Source: Actinomyces ruminis (lineage in GTDB: Bacteria > Actinomycetota > Actinomycetes > Actinomycetales > Actinomycetaceae). From it: 64,000 bases of DNA. The first letter of the stretch is position 1. Each line of letters starts with the position of its first letter. The notes beneath the pieces are model-generated. The model searched no databases, was not told where the DNA came from, and worked only from the letters and a program-made list of their open reading frames with translations. This document shows positions 40,022 to 49,235 of this stretch, in pieces. The stretch is from NCBI RefSeq assembly GCF_002154335.2, contig NZ_MTPX02000046.1, positions 1-64,000 of the forward strand. The letters are read 5' to 3'. The position numbers were made by a program, and so were the translations under genes.

Positions 40022-41476
40022 GTGCAACATGCGAGAACTTGGAACAGCGGGCGGGGCGCCGGTGCCGCCGGCGAGGCTCCCCGCCCGGCGGCTGGATCCC
40101 CGGGAACCGCGGGAATCCAGCGATTGGTGGTTGTGGGCTTCGTCCTGTGCGCTGCGGGCCGGGCGCTGCTGATACCGCTGTTCGGCAGCGTTGATGAGGT
40201 AAATCACCTCGATTACGCCTTCCAGCTCTGGCACGGGCAGTGGCCCGACTTCTTCGAGGGCCCGGTCATTCCGGGATCGGGGCCCAAGACACCCTTGTCG
40301 GTGCAGGCGGTTTCACAGCACCCGCCACTCTTCTACTTGATCATGGCGCCCTTGGCAGGACCTCTGACAGACTCCTACGGGGTACTCATCGCGGGGCTCG
40401 CCGCGAGGGCAGTGAACGTGTTGCTCGGGGCCACAGCTGTTGCGACGATCGGCTATGCCGCGCGGGTTGCCTTCCCCAAGAATCAGCTGCTGGCTCCGGT
40501 TGCGACGCTGATCGCAGCTCTATGCTGCTCGATGTTGGGGGTCTCGGGGGCCGTGTACAACGACACGTTGGCCACGCTGCTGATGGCCGTCTGCATGGCG
40601 CTCACCTTCCAGTTCATCCGCTTGGGTCCTTCACGATGTCGCTGGATCCTGCTCGCCATGGTCTGCTGTGCGGCACTACTGACCCGCTTGTCGTTGATGG
40701 TGGTCGTCGCCGTCTGTATGGCCGCAATCGTGGCGGAGGGATTCGCACGGGGTGCTGGCCGGGACCGCTGGGGGCGATGGACCTCAATGGTCAACGCCGT
40801 GGCCATAGGGTTGTTGGTAGCACTGTCGTCTGGCTGGTTCTACCTGCGCAACGTGCGCCTAACCGGAACGATCACGGGTGGGCATCCCGATTGGGCGGCC
40901 GAACACTTCAACACGGTCAGTGTCTCGGTGGGCGAGCTCGCGACACGTGCCGAAACATGGCACCGGCTGCTCTCACTATTCGTCCCTGTTCCCGCCCTCG
41001 GGCGGATCGGTCTGTTGCTGATACTGGTGCCTGCCGCGTGTGGGCTTGGGGCAGGCATCGTGGCGATTGCGCGCAAGCGGGTGCAGCGGGTGGATCTTGC
41101 CGTTGCTGGTCTGCTTGGTGTCGAGGCGGTCCTCATAGTGGCGATGCAGCTGAAGTACTCGGCCGGCGGTGGTGGCCTGCACCCGCGTTATCTATTGCCA
41201 GCGCTGCTCACGCTAGCGGTCGTGATGGCCGCCGGGCTGACGTGTTCACGGCGACTGGCCGGTGTCGCCACCGGTGTCTGGCTTGTTGCATGGGCGATGT
41301 TCTTTGTGCGTTGGTGGTGGCAGCAGGCGCAGCAGTTCTCGGCCAACCCGGACGGAGGGTTCCCGGCCTGGCCGACGCCCGCGACAGTGCTGCTGTGCGC
41401 AGGATGCGTGCTGTGGTTGCTCGCTGTTGTCCGTATTGGTCGCTTAGGAGTATCCCGGCGCCGTACAGCTATATGA
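40022..41476 (+). CDS. GT-C-like (DUF2142-like) multi-pass membrane protein
   Basis: This 485-residue polytopic protein has about 11 hydrophobic helices. The first external loop carries GSVDEVNHLDYAFQLWHGQW, closely matching the loop of the protein at 30554, and a later segment reads AVSQHPPLFYLIMAPLAGPL, as in GT-C enzymes that use a polyprenyl-phosphate sugar. The C-terminal region has LHPRYLLPALLTLAVVMAAG. The start is uncertain: GTG 40022 is preferred, because the in-frame region before it runs into the divergent ugd promoter side. Substrate unknown. Confidence 0.78.
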   Translation: MQHARTWNSGRGAGAAGEAPRPAAGSPGTAGIQRLVVVGFVLCAAGRALLIPLFGSVDEVNHLDYAFQLWHGQWPDFFEGPVIPGSGPKTPLSVQAVSQHPPLFYLIMAPLAGPLTDSYGVLIAGLAARAVNVLLGATAVATIGYAARVAFPKNQLLAPVATLIAALCCSMLGVSGAVYNDTLATLLMAVCMALTFQFIRLGPSRCRWILLAMVCCAALLTRLSLMVVVAVCMAAIVAEGFARGAGRDRWGRWTSMVNAVAIGLLVALSSGWFYLRNVRLTGTITGGHPDWAAEHFNTVSVSVGELATRAETWHRLLSLFVPVPALGRIGLLLILVPAACGLGAGIVAIARKRVQRVDLAVAGLLGVEAVLIVAMQLKYSAGGGGLHPRYLLPALLTLAVVMAAGLTCSRRLAGVATGVWLVAWAMFFVRWWWQQAQQFSANPDGGFPAWPTPATVLLCAGCVLWLLAVVRIGRLGVSRRRTAI

Positions 41477-41714
41477 ACACAGGGCTGCAATGTCGTGGAT
41501 TCGGCGACTCGAAGACGAAGCTTGTTTAGGCGCCGAGGCATGCTTGAGATGTATGCCGCACGTTGTGATCCGCGGCCCGTGTCCCAGCAACGACCTCCGT
41601 GCTGTCACTCGACAACCGCGCAGTGAGCATCCCGGTACGGATAAGATCTGTGCGTGTACGGGGTGGGGTAACCGCTTACGGGCCCTACCTACTCTCACCC
41701 ATATTTGGAGCCCC

Positions 41715-43187
41715 ATGACTGACACCGCCGACACCCCCGACCGCACCGACGGCATCGAGTTGCTCAAGCCGCTCGGCGTTGAGACCACCCCGATTCCCGG
41801 CTTCCTGCGCATCGATCTGACCGTGCACGGCGACAACCGGGGCTGGTTCAAGGAGAACTGGCAGCGGGAGAAGATGACGGCCCTGGGGCTGCCGGACTTC
41901 GGGCCGGTGCAGAACAACATCTCCTTCAACGATGAGGTCGGGGTGACTCGCGGCATCCACGCCGAGCCGTGGGACAAGTACGTGTCGGTGGCCACCGGGC
42001 GAGTCTTTGGCGCCTGGGTGGATCTGCGGGAGGGGCCGTCCTTCGGCACCGTGTACACCACCGAGATCGACCCGTCGGTGGCCGTGTTCGTGCCCAAGGG
42101 CGTGGGCAACGCCTACCAGACGCTGGAGCCCAACACCGCCTACACCTACCTGGTCAACGACCACTGGTCGCCCGACGCCCAGTACACCTTCCTGAACCTG
42201 GCGGATGAGACAGTCGCTGTGCCGTGGCCGATCCCGCTGGACCGAGCGATCCAGTCCGACAAGGACCGCGCTCACCCGCGCCTGGCCGACGTCGTTCCCT
42301 TCGCCGCCACCGATGGCGCCGCGGGCGGCAAGCGCGTGCTGGTGACCGGCTGCAAGGGCCAGCTCGGCCGCGAGCTCATGAAGCAGCTGCCCGAGGCCGG
42401 ATACACCCCCACCGGCGTGGACCTGCCGGAGGTGGATATCTCCGACGCCGAGGCCATGGCCGCCTGGGACTGGTCCGCTTACGACATCATCATCAATGCC
42501 GCCGCCTGGACGAACGTCGACGGCGCTGAGACCGCTGAGGGGCGGCCCCTGTCCTGGCGCGCCAACGCCACCGGCCCGGCCAACCTGGCCCGGGAGGCGG
42601 CCCGCCACGGGCTGACCCTGGTGCACATCTCCAGCGAGTACACCTTCGACGGCACGCTCGAGCCGCACACGGAGGCCGAGCCCCCCAGCCCGCTGGGCGT
42701 GTACGGCCAGTCGAAGGCGGGCGGCGACGCCGCCGTCGAAGCGGCCCCCAACCACTACCTGGTGCGCACCTCCTGGGTGGTGGGCGACGGCAAGAACTTC
42801 GCCAAGACCATGGCCTCGCTGGCCGCACGCGGCATCGCCCCGAAGGTGGTGGATGACCAGACCGGCCGACTCACCTTCACCACCGACCTGGCGGCCGGCA
42901 TCATCCACCTGCTGCGCACCGGCGCCGAGTTCGGCACCTACAACCTGTCCGGTGAGGGACCTGTGGTCTCCTGGTGCGATGTCGCCAAGCGCGTGTTCGA
43001 ACTGGTGGGGCACAGCGCCGACGAGGTCACGCCCGTGTCCACCGCCGAGTACTACGCCGGGCAGGAGGGCATCGCCCCGCGCCCGCTTCGCAGCGCCCTC
43101 GACCTGAGCAAGATCAAGGCGACAGGCTTCACGCCGGGCAACTCCATGGAGCGCCTGGACGCCTACGTGCCGACGATCGAGCTGTAA
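41715..43187 (+). CDS. rmlCD: Bifunctional dTDP-4-keto-6-deoxyglucose 3,5-epimerase / dTDP-4-keto-rhamnose reductase
   Basis: This 490-residue fusion carries the third and fourth steps of dTDP-L-rhamnose synthesis. Residues about 20-190 are RmlC: IPGFLRIDLTVHGDNRGWFK, NISFNDEVGVTRGIHAEPWD (catalytic His) and VFVPKGVGNAYQTLEP. Residues about 205-490 are RmlD: RVLVTGCKGQLGRELMKQL, NAAAWTNVDGAET, SSEYTFDG and YGQSKAGGDAAV (Tyr-x3-Lys). Such fusions are known in several actinobacteria. ATG 41715 starts MTDTADTPDRTDG. With rmlA and rmlB in this window the pathway is complete. Confidence 0.93.
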   Translation: MTDTADTPDRTDGIELLKPLGVETTPIPGFLRIDLTVHGDNRGWFKENWQREKMTALGLPDFGPVQNNISFNDEVGVTRGIHAEPWDKYVSVATGRVFGAWVDLREGPSFGTVYTTEIDPSVAVFVPKGVGNAYQTLEPNTAYTYLVNDHWSPDAQYTFLNLADETVAVPWPIPLDRAIQSDKDRAHPRLADVVPFAATDGAAGGKRVLVTGCKGQLGRELMKQLPEAGYTPTGVDLPEVDISDAEAMAAWDWSAYDIIINAAAWTNVDGAETAEGRPLSWRANATGPANLAREAARHGLTLVHISSEYTFDGTLEPHTEAEPPSPLGVYGQSKAGGDAAVEAAPNHYLVRTSWVVGDGKNFAKTMASLAARGIAPKVVDDQTGRLTFTTDLAAGIIHLLRTGAEFGTYNLSGEGPVVSWCDVAKRVFELVGHSADEVTPVSTAEYYAGQEGIAPRPLRSALDLSKIKATGFTPGNSMERLDAYVPTIEL

Positions 43188-43196
43188 TGGTTCGAC

Positions 43197-43235
43197 GCGG
43201 GGCACCAGTCATGCAAGTGGCGGCTGGCGCCCCGC
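43197..43235 (+). terminator. Hairpin terminator of rmlCD
   Basis: gcggggcaccag (43197-43208) pairs with ctggcgccccgc (43224-43235) with one mismatch, around a 15-nt loop, 10 bp after the rmlCD stop. Confidence 0.65.
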
Positions 43236-43413
43236 ACCGGCGTTGTGCCGACGGCGGAGTGAGGACGTCCCCCCGCGAGTGCACCACTCGCCGACTCCGA
43301 TCTAGCAGTCGTGAACGCCCCCAAACAGCCTGGCATCACTCTTACCTGTGACCTATTGCCGGGCTCTCAGTATCCTCGATCACCTGCGTCTCGATTCGGA
43401 GCGCAGCCGAAGA

Positions 43414-43429
43414 TGTGAAACTGCTCACA
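43414..43429. promoter_or_regulatory. CRP/GlxR-type operator, TGTGA-N6-TCACA
   Basis: A perfect TGTGA-aactgc-TCACA match lies at 43414-43429, about 350 bp upstream of the NlpC/P60 hydrolase gene and 230 bp downstream of rmlCD. The consensus is that of CRP and, in corynebacteria, GlxR. Binding by a cAMP receptor here is inferred. Confidence 0.45.
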
Positions 43430-43776
43430 CTGCCCTTGTTAACACAGACTACTTGCCGCGAGCGGAGCGGCGGAGCCGCGACTCGACTAGCAAGCCTGTG
43501 GGGGCGCTGAGACAAATACAATAGTGGTCAGCGTGCGGATGCGTGAGGAATTACAACACGATTATTTAGTCTAACAACTAATATGCAACGGCGGTCGCTG
43601 ATATGGCGGGTTGTGAACGGCCTATGAAACAGTAGTTCATAATAGGCTTTTGTGCGTTATTGCAATGAAGGTGAGACCGTTTGTGATGCCGCTCTCGCGT
43701 GATTTACGCGCTATCCTGTTAGTGCGGATCAAAGATGACTCCGTCCCTGCCCGTTCGACTCAAGGAGAGTCTGGTT

Positions 43777-45189
43777 ATGTATATGCGCCCTGTGCATACT
43801 CTGCCCGATACGAAGTTAAATCGTCGCCAGGTGCTTGTGGGGGGAGTGGCTGCGGCATCCACGCTTGCTGTGACCACTTTGGCTCCGCAGGTAGTCCCTA
43901 ATGCGGAGGCGGCTTCGAATGGTTTTGTATTCGCGTTTCAGGCGAACACGGGTAAGTTGTGGTGGTCGGCTTCTGATGACCATAGTCAAGGCATGTTGGC
44001 CGACACTAGTCCGTCGATAGTCAAAGTTGAAAAAGGCTACCAAATGGCGTTCCAAGCAAATACGGGTGTGCTGGTGCTCTACGGTAGTGCGGTCAAGGCT
44101 AACACTGGTCTCAAGATGATGGCTGGAACGTCGCCGTCGGTTTGTCGTTTGTCTAATGGAACTATTGTGGCTGCCTATCAGGCAAGTAATGGTAGTCTGT
44201 CTGTGTGGAGTAGCAAGACGGGTGCTCGTGATTTGAAGCTCGGTATGAGGAAAGGAACTTCCCCGTGTATTGCTCCAGGCCCGAACGGCGCCTACCGCAT
44301 TGCATTTCAAGCTAACACGACCAGCCTGTGGACCTATGGTAGCGCTACCGGCGCGGGCCACGACCATAAGCTTGGGATGATGCCGGGAACCTCTCCAAGT
44401 ATCGCCTGGGTTGGTGGCGGATATCAGACTGCCTTTCAGGCTAACACGGGCGAGTTGTGGGTGACCGGGGATGTTTATAGTTCTCGTTTGGGGAATAAGC
44501 TCGACTCCAAGTCGAGTCCTGCCATTGCGAAAGGTGGTGGCAATAATACCTATCGTATTGCTTTCCAGGGGAGTGGCCACTCGCTGCAGCACTGGGATAG
44601 TGCCAAAGGGTTTTCCTCATACAAGCTTGGCATGAAGCAAGGCACATCGCCTGCGATTACGGGGCTTGCATCGGGGGGTTATCATGTGGCTTTCCAGGCC
44701 AACACTGGATCCCTGTGGACGGCTGGGAGTGGGAGCAGCCAGGGAAATATGAGGCTTGGCATGAATAATAGCACGAGCCCGGCTATCTGTAGCGATACGC
44801 TTTCTTCTGCGTCTTCCGGTAGCACGGCGGGTGATAAGGCTGTGGAGGCGGCGCGCAGCTACATCGGAGTCCCCTATAAATGGGGAGGCGAGTCGCGCTC
44901 GGGTGTTGACTGCTCGGGGCTCACCATGCTGGCGTGGAGATCCGCTGGTGTCTCGCTTACTCATAAGGCGAGCGCTCAGTATAACCAGGGGACCCGTATT
45001 TCACGGGCGCAAGCCCGGGCTGGCGATTTGTTGTTCTGGTCATCAAACGGAACTGCGGCCGGAATCCACCACGTGGCGATCTATGTTGGAAACAACAAGA
45101 TGATTCATGCCCCCAGCCCGGGAAGGACCGTTTGTGAAGTCACGGTCTACACCTCCGGAATCATGCCGTACGCTGTGCGGCCGAAGTGA
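43777..45189 (+). CDS. Secreted NlpC/P60 peptidoglycan endopeptidase with seven N-terminal repeats
   Basis: This protein of about 470 residues cuts peptide bonds in peptidoglycan stems. A twin-arginine-like signal ([18 protein letters not shown]) is followed by seven repeats of about 42 residues, each with AFQANTG-x-LW and LGM-GTSP-x-I patterns; seven copies suggest a beta-propeller that binds glycan or wall. The C-terminal NlpC/P60 domain has the catalytic Cys in [12 protein letters not shown], His in [10 protein letters not shown] and a third polar residue near MIHAP. ATG 43777 is preferred to 43735, because AAGGAG lies 9 bp upstream. GC is visibly lower than in the neighbours, so transfer is possible. 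It converges with rmlA. Confidence 0.88.
   Translation: MYMRPVHTLPDTKLNRRQVLVGGVAAASTLAVTTLAPQVVPNAEAASNGFVFAFQANTGKLWWSASDDHSQGMLADTSPSIVKVEKGYQMAFQANTGVLVLYGSAVKANTGLKMMAGTSPSVCRLSNGTIVAAYQASNGSLSVWSSKTGARDLKLGMRKGTSPCIAPGPNGAYRIAFQANTTSLWTYGSATGAGHDHKLGMMPGTSPSIAWVGGGYQTAFQANTGELWVTGDVYSSRLGNKLDSKSSPAIAKGGGNNTYRIAFQGSGHSLQHWDSAKGFSSYKLGMKQGTSPAITGLASGGYHVAFQANTGSLWTAGSGSSQGNMRLGMNNSTSPAICSDTLSSASSGSTAGDKAVEAARSYIGVPYKWGGESRSGVDCSGLTMLAWRSAGVSLTHKASAQYNQGTRISRAQARAGDLLFWSSNGTAAGIHHVAIYVGNNKMIHAPSPGRTVCEVTVYTSGIMPYAVRPK
43915..44796 (+). repeat. Seven propeller-like repeats in the NlpC/P60 protein
   Basis: Seven units of about 126 bp encode G-(Y/F)-x2-AFQANTG-x-LW, a variable loop, then LGM-x2-GTSP-(S/A)-I. 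Units 3 and 6 are the most divergent ([19 protein letters not shown]). Similar repeats occur in secreted Streptomyces proteins, from memory, without a clear function. Confidence 0.85.
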
Positions 45190-45240
45190 TCTGCTGGGGT
45201 GTCCGTTTCGGGTATTCTCCTGGCTCTGAAGGGCTGCATG

Positions 45241-45273
45241 AATAGGCGGGGCGACGAAGTCGCCCCGCCTATT
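45241..45273. terminator. Bidirectional hairpin terminator
   Basis: aataggcggggcgac (45241-45255) pairs perfectly with gtcgccccgcctatt (45259-45273) over a 3-nt loop. It separates the convergent NlpC/P60 and rmlA genes; the A/T ends give a short U-run on either strand. Confidence 0.85.
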
Positions 45274-45278
45274 CGGCA

Positions 45279-46149
45279 TCAGCTCCGCTCGCGCTCAAGC
45301 AGGCCGAGCAGGTACTGGCCGTAGCCGGACTTGACCAGCGGCTCGGCGCGCTCGCGCAGGCCATCGTCGTCGATGAAGCCCATGCGCCAGGCGACTTCCT
45401 CCGGGCAGCCGATGTTCAGGCCCTGGCGGTGCTGGACGGTGCGCACGAAGCCGGTGGCGTCGGCCAGTGAGTCGAAGGTACCGGTGTCCAGCCAGGCGGT
45501 GCCGCGGGGCAGCACCTCCACGGTGAGTCGACCGGCGTCCAGGTAGGTGCGGTTAACGTCGGTGATCTCGTACTCGCCGCGCGCGGAAGGCTCAAGGTTC
45601 TTGGCGATCTCCACCACGTCGTTGTCGTAGAAGTACAGGCCGGGTACGGCGTAGTCGGACTTGGGGTGGGCGGGCTTCTCCTCGATGGACACGGCCTTGA
45701 ATCGGCGTCGAACTCCACTACGCCGTAGGCGGTCGGGTCGGCGACCTGGTAGGCGTAGACGACGCCGCCGTCGGGGTTGGTGTGGCGGCGCAGGCGCGTG
45801 CCCATGCCGGGGCCGTAGAAGATGTTGTCGCCCAGCACCAGGCGGCCGGCTGGTCGCCGATGAAGTCCGCTCCCAGTACGAAGGCCTGCGCCAGGCCGTT
45901 GGGGACCTCCTGCACCGTGTAGGACAGGTTGACGCCCAGCTGGGAGCCGTCGCCCAGCAGTCGGTGGAAGCTGGGCGCGTCATGCGGCGTGGTGATGACC
46001 AGCACGTCCTGGATGCCAGCGAGCATGAGCGTGCTCAGCGGGTAGTAGATCATCGGCTTGTCGTACACCGGCACCAGCTGCTTGGAGGTGCCCAGAGTGA
46101 TGGGGTTCAGACGCGTGCCGGAGCCGCCGGCCAGGATGATGCCTCGCAT
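45279..46149 (-). CDS. rmlA: Glucose-1-phosphate thymidylyltransferase, two frameshifts
   Basis: This is the first step of dTDP-L-rhamnose synthesis: dTTP plus glucose-1-phosphate to dTDP-glucose. The start [20 protein letters not shown] and [20 protein letters not shown] are diagnostic. Two breaks are needed: near 45846, leading to [20 protein letters not shown] and [20 protein letters not shown], and near 45705, leading to [23 protein letters not shown] 46149 is chosen over 46188 because homologues begin there. The reconstructed length is about 290 residues, normal for RmlA. An intact copy is expected in a rhamnose-making cell, so sequence error is the simplest reading. Confidence 0.9.
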
Positions 46150-46263
46150 GGGCACAGTCTGGACCATCCGGGGTTCTTTTCGCTGCAAGTAGGCAGGACA
46201 GGTTTGCGTGATTCCGCTGTGCGCGCCGCTTCAGAACCGACTCGTCGGCTACCGTTGGCGCTC

Positions 46264-47449
46264 ATGGAACGTCTTGACGGTGCGCGGCAGCGCTACGACT
46301 GGGGCTCGCCCGAGGCCATACCTGAGTTTCTCGGCATCCAGGAGGACGGCGAGCCTGGGCCGAGCAGTGGTATGGCGCTCACCCCGCCGGTCCTACCCGT
46401 GTAGGTGACCGTACCCTGCCGCGCTAATCGACTCCGACCCGCAGCGCCTGCTCGGCCAGGATGTGGTGCGGCGCTTCGGACCCAAGCTGCCGTTCCTGCT
46501 TAAGCTCATCGCCCCGGCCCGTGTGCTCTCCCTGCAGGTGCATCCCTCGCTGGAGCAGGCGGTCGAGGGCTATGAGCTGGAGAACGAGGCCGGCGTCCCC
46601 TTGACCAGCCCGGTGCGCAACTACAAGGACACCAACCACAAACCGGAGATGGTGCTGGCGCTGACCCATTTCGAGGCGGTTGCCGGCTTCCGTGCGCCGC
46701 GGCGGGCTGCCGAGGTGTTGGCCGAGCTGCGGTCCCCGTTGGCCCGGCGCATGCGACGTACCCTGCGGCTGAATCCGACCCGCTTCGGGATCCGACAGGT
46801 GTTCACCGACCTCGTCTCCGCCGCTACCCGGCCCGCGCCCGCGGAGATCGCTGAACTGGTGGAGGAGATCGACGTCCGGCTCACCGCCGGAGACTCGCCG
46901 TCGCGGCGCGTGGACTCCAATGTGATCAGCATGTGGCGATCCTTCCCCGGCGATCCGGGCGTAGCGGCGGCGTTGCTGCTCAACCCCGTCACCCTGCGGC
47001 CGGGTGAGGCGTTGTTCGTGCCCGCGGGTAGCGTCCACGCCTATATCTCGGGCATGGGCATTGAGGTGATGGCCTCTTCGGACAATGTGCTGCGTGCCGG
47101 GCTGACCACCAAGCACGTGGACGTGCCGGAGATGCTGGCCTGCGTGGACTACGTGGCGGCGCCGCCGGTGCGTCCGGCACCCGAGTACCTGTCCCGGGCT
47201 ACCCGCGCCTATTACGTGCCGGTGGACGACTTCGAGCTGCTGGTGACCACCGTCGTCCCCTCCGACGGGCGTGTGCAGGTTCCCGGCCGCGGACCGCGGA
47301 TTGTGCTGGCCACGGAGGGGAATACGAAGGTGACCACTCCGGCCGGGCAGGCGTCGCTGGTGCGAGGACAGGCGCTGTTCGTCGGCGCCGACGAGCGCAC
47401 CCTCGCCGTCGAGGGGGAGGGCACGGTGGTCCAGGCCGACGTGCCGTAG
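46264..47449 (+). CDS. manA: Mannose-6-phosphate isomerase, class I, two frameshifts
   Basis: This enzyme interconverts fructose-6-phosphate and mannose-6-phosphate, supplying mannose for lipoglycans and wall. The N-terminus MERLDGARQRYDWGSPEAIP sits in one frame; a shift near 46356 gives AEQWYGAHPAGPTRVGDRTL; another near 46420 gives LIDSDPQRLLGQDVVRRFGP and the rest. Zinc-site motifs are ARVLSLQVHPSLEQA and AGSVHAYISGMGIEVMASSD, with the NVLRAGLTTKHVDVPE segment near the C-terminal domain. Mycobacteria keep manA, whiB2 and rml genes close together (from memory), in line with core synteny here. Confidence 0.9.
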
Positions 47450-47519
47450 GACCTGTTGGGACGGCATCGGGTGCCGCGTTTCGGGTGACCGTAGCTTTGT
47501 CGTCCTTCCCTTCCTGGGC

Positions 47520-47548
47520 TTGTCTGTACCACAAAACGGTACTACCAT
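47520..47548 (+). promoter_or_regulatory. Promoter with embedded operator for the toxin-antitoxin pair
   Basis: TTGTCT (47520-47525) and TACCAT (47543-47548) are spaced by exactly 17 bp. The whole spacer is an inverted repeat: GTACC at 47526-47530 and GGTAC at 47538-47542. A repressor bound there would block RNA polymerase. The predicted start of transcription falls on or next to the GTG at 47555, so the message may be leaderless. Confidence 0.55.
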
Positions 47549-47554
47549 AAACGA

Positions 47555-47824
47555 GTGAACTTCGAGTTCAGTGCCTCGGCCGACAAGCACGGTGTGCCGC
47601 ACGCCGATGCGGAGTATGCCGTGACGCATCATGTCGACTACGAGCTCCTCGAATCTCGTCGCCCGGGGGTGCGGTCGTTCATGTTTGTGGGGCTGCCCCA
47701 TCCTCAGGCGTTTCGGTATCTCGAAGTCGGGGTGTCCGTCGACGGCAGAGGTCGCCGAATCATCTTTCGTGCCATGGAGGTTTCTGACCTCTACCGTCAC
47801 TTGGTGCCGCCGGCCGACCGTTAA
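47555..47824 (+). CDS. BrnT-like toxin candidate
   Basis: This 89-residue protein begins NFEFSASADKHGVPHADAEY, with the KHGV-x3-A-AEYA pattern of BrnT-type RNase toxins, and ends RYLEVGVSVDGRGRRIIFRA and MEVSDLYRHL, matching the core strand and helix. It lies just before a ribbon-helix-helix protein gene, the toxin-first order seen in brnTA modules. No Shine-Dalgarno sequence precedes the GTG. Activity as an RNase is inferred from family resemblance only. Confidence 0.65.
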   Translation: MNFEFSASADKHGVPHADAEYAVTHHVDYELLESRRPGVRSFMFVGLPHPQAFRYLEVGVSVDGRGRRIIFRAMEVSDLYRHLVPPADR

Positions 47825-47852
47825 GCGGTTTGGATCACTGAAGGAGACAACT

Positions 47853-48182
47853 ATGAGCAACGAGTCCCGTGCCCTCACCGACGCTGAAGAGGTCTACTAC
47901 GACCAGTACGACGAGGATGTGACCGCGGGTCGCGTACCCATCATCGGTCATGGTGCCCGCCGGGATGGCACACGCATCAGCGATGCCGAGCTCGACGACA
48001 TATTCCGTGGTCGCCCGACCCTCGGTCGTAGTCGCGCAGCTGGGCGCGGGCGCTCTCCCCGCCGCCAGGTGCGCCTACCCGAGCGCACCAACGCCGCCTT
48101 GGACGCATACGTTGAGAAGCACGGCACCACCGCATCAGCCGTTATTCGCGAGGCGCTTGAGGCTTATCTCGCTAACGCCTGA
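47853..48182 (+). CDS. Ribbon-helix-helix antitoxin candidate
   Basis: This 109-residue protein has an acidic N-terminus (TDAEEVYYDQYDEDVTAG), a middle loop, and a C-terminal DNA-binding domain RRQVRLPERTNAALDAYVEK then HGTTASAVIREALEAYLANA, typical of CopG/Arc-type antitoxins. ATG 47853 has AAGGAGA 5 bp upstream, unlike the toxin gene. It should neutralise the toxin and repress the shared promoter by binding the GTACC-GGTAC repeat. The pairing is inferred from order, spacing (28 bp) and fold. Confidence 0.75.
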   Translation: MSNESRALTDAEEVYYDQYDEDVTAGRVPIIGHGARRDGTRISDAELDDIFRGRPTLGRSRAAGRGRSPRRQVRLPERTNAALDAYVEKHGTTASAVIREALEAYLANA

Positions 48183-48238
48183 TCTGAGTCGATTGTCGCA
48201 GGTGGACGTAACTACTACCGACATCGGCGGCCGGTCGG

Positions 48239-49021
48239 TTAGGCGCCCTCCTGGCGGGCCGCCGCCTGAATGAGCTCTGCGTCAGCGTCCGGGGAGACGA
48301 GCACCGCGGTCAGTCCGTTGCGCCAGGCGGCGAGCACGCCGCGCATCGCCTCCAGGGCGGTGTTGGAGCACACGAGCGCGGCTCGCGGCCGCGCCCCAGT
48401 TCCAGGCGCGCGTTCGGTGCTGTCGGATCCGTCGGGCGCGTCGGTCGGGTTTGACGACTCGGCCAGTCCCGCGACCAGGGCGGTGCGCGACGCCTGCGCG
48501 GGTGCGCCTGGAGCCTGCGTCGCGTCCTGCCGGACCGCGGCGCGGGCGCCATCGACTACCGGCGCGGTAAAGGCGTCCGGTTGCGACATGACGTCGGCTA
48601 CGCCATCGAGCACCAGCGGCGGCAGCGACCCGGGCCAGTGCATGGCCAGGGCGGCGCGCGGCACCAACACCTGCAGCTGCGCATGTGCGTCCAACTCGTT
48701 CGGCGCAAAGGCCACCGACACGTCGGCGGGGGAGGTGAAGGTAACCGTCCCGCCGGCGAGCCAGGCGCCGCAGCACCAGGTCACCGTGCGCCAGTGCACT
48801 CCCATGCCCAGATGTACGAGCAGGCCCGGCTCGGTGCCTGCGACCGGGGCTTCCTCGGTGAGCAGATTGGCGATCTTGCACTGCCACATGTCCAGCACAC
48901 GTCCGGTCAGTTCCACCCGCTCGCCCGGCGCGTACCACACGAGCCAGGCGCGATCGGCGTCCGTGGCCGTGGGGAGCAGTGCGGTGAGAGGGTCGTGGAT
49001 GCGGTCGGCGGTGCGGGTCAC
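48239..49021 (-). CDS. TIGR03089 family protein
   Basis: This 260-residue protein resembles the actinobacterial TIGR03089 family, distantly related to AMP-dependent synthetases but lacking their active-site signature. Motifs are DRAWLVWYAPGERVELTGRV, MWQCKIANLLTEEAPV and GVHWRTVTWCCGAWLAGGTV. The C-terminal part has ALVCSNTALEAMRGVLAAWR. In mycobacteria the homologue lies near rml and whiB2 genes (from memory), as here. Its function is unknown. Confidence 0.85.
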   Translation of the reverse strand: MTRTADRIHDPLTALLPTATDADRAWLVWYAPGERVELTGRVLDMWQCKIANLLTEEAPVAGTEPGLLVHLGMGVHWRTVTWCCGAWLAGGTVTFTSPADVSVAFAPNELDAHAQLQVLVPRAALAMHWPGSLPPLVLDGVADVMSQPDAFTAPVVDGARAAVRQDATQAPGAPAQASRTALVAGLAESSNPTDAPDGSDSTERAPGTGARPRAALVCSNTALEAMRGVLAAWRNGLTAVLVSPDADAELIQAAARQEGA

Positions 49022-49235
49022 AGCACAGATCTAAGCAGAGGCCGCTCGCCGCTGCCGTGGCGCCTTCATGTTCCAGGTCATGAAGATGGCCGTAACAACG
49101 CCGGTGCGTGGCGGTGCGCCGCAACCGGATACCAGCTGTGGGCCACGTCACAATAGATGAAGAATTAGATAGTGTAACGGCGTGTCTGCGCCGATCTGCG
49201 CGTCGTCGCAATTAAGTGAAGTTCTTGGCCACGGC

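Larger units (their letters stand above)
43188..43776. other. Long AT-richer intergenic region upstream of the NlpC/P60 gene
   Basis: About 590 bp hold the rmlCD terminator, the TGTGA-TCACA site and an AT-richer leader. Small open frames are present but none has a good start. No RNA gene is recognised, though a long regulated leader is possible. Confidence 0.5.

Noticed and set aside
41685-43205. A 506-codon open frame on the minus strand
   Set aside because: It is antisense to rmlCD, whose motifs are unambiguous. Long antisense frames are common in GC-rich DNA, and this one has no family motif.
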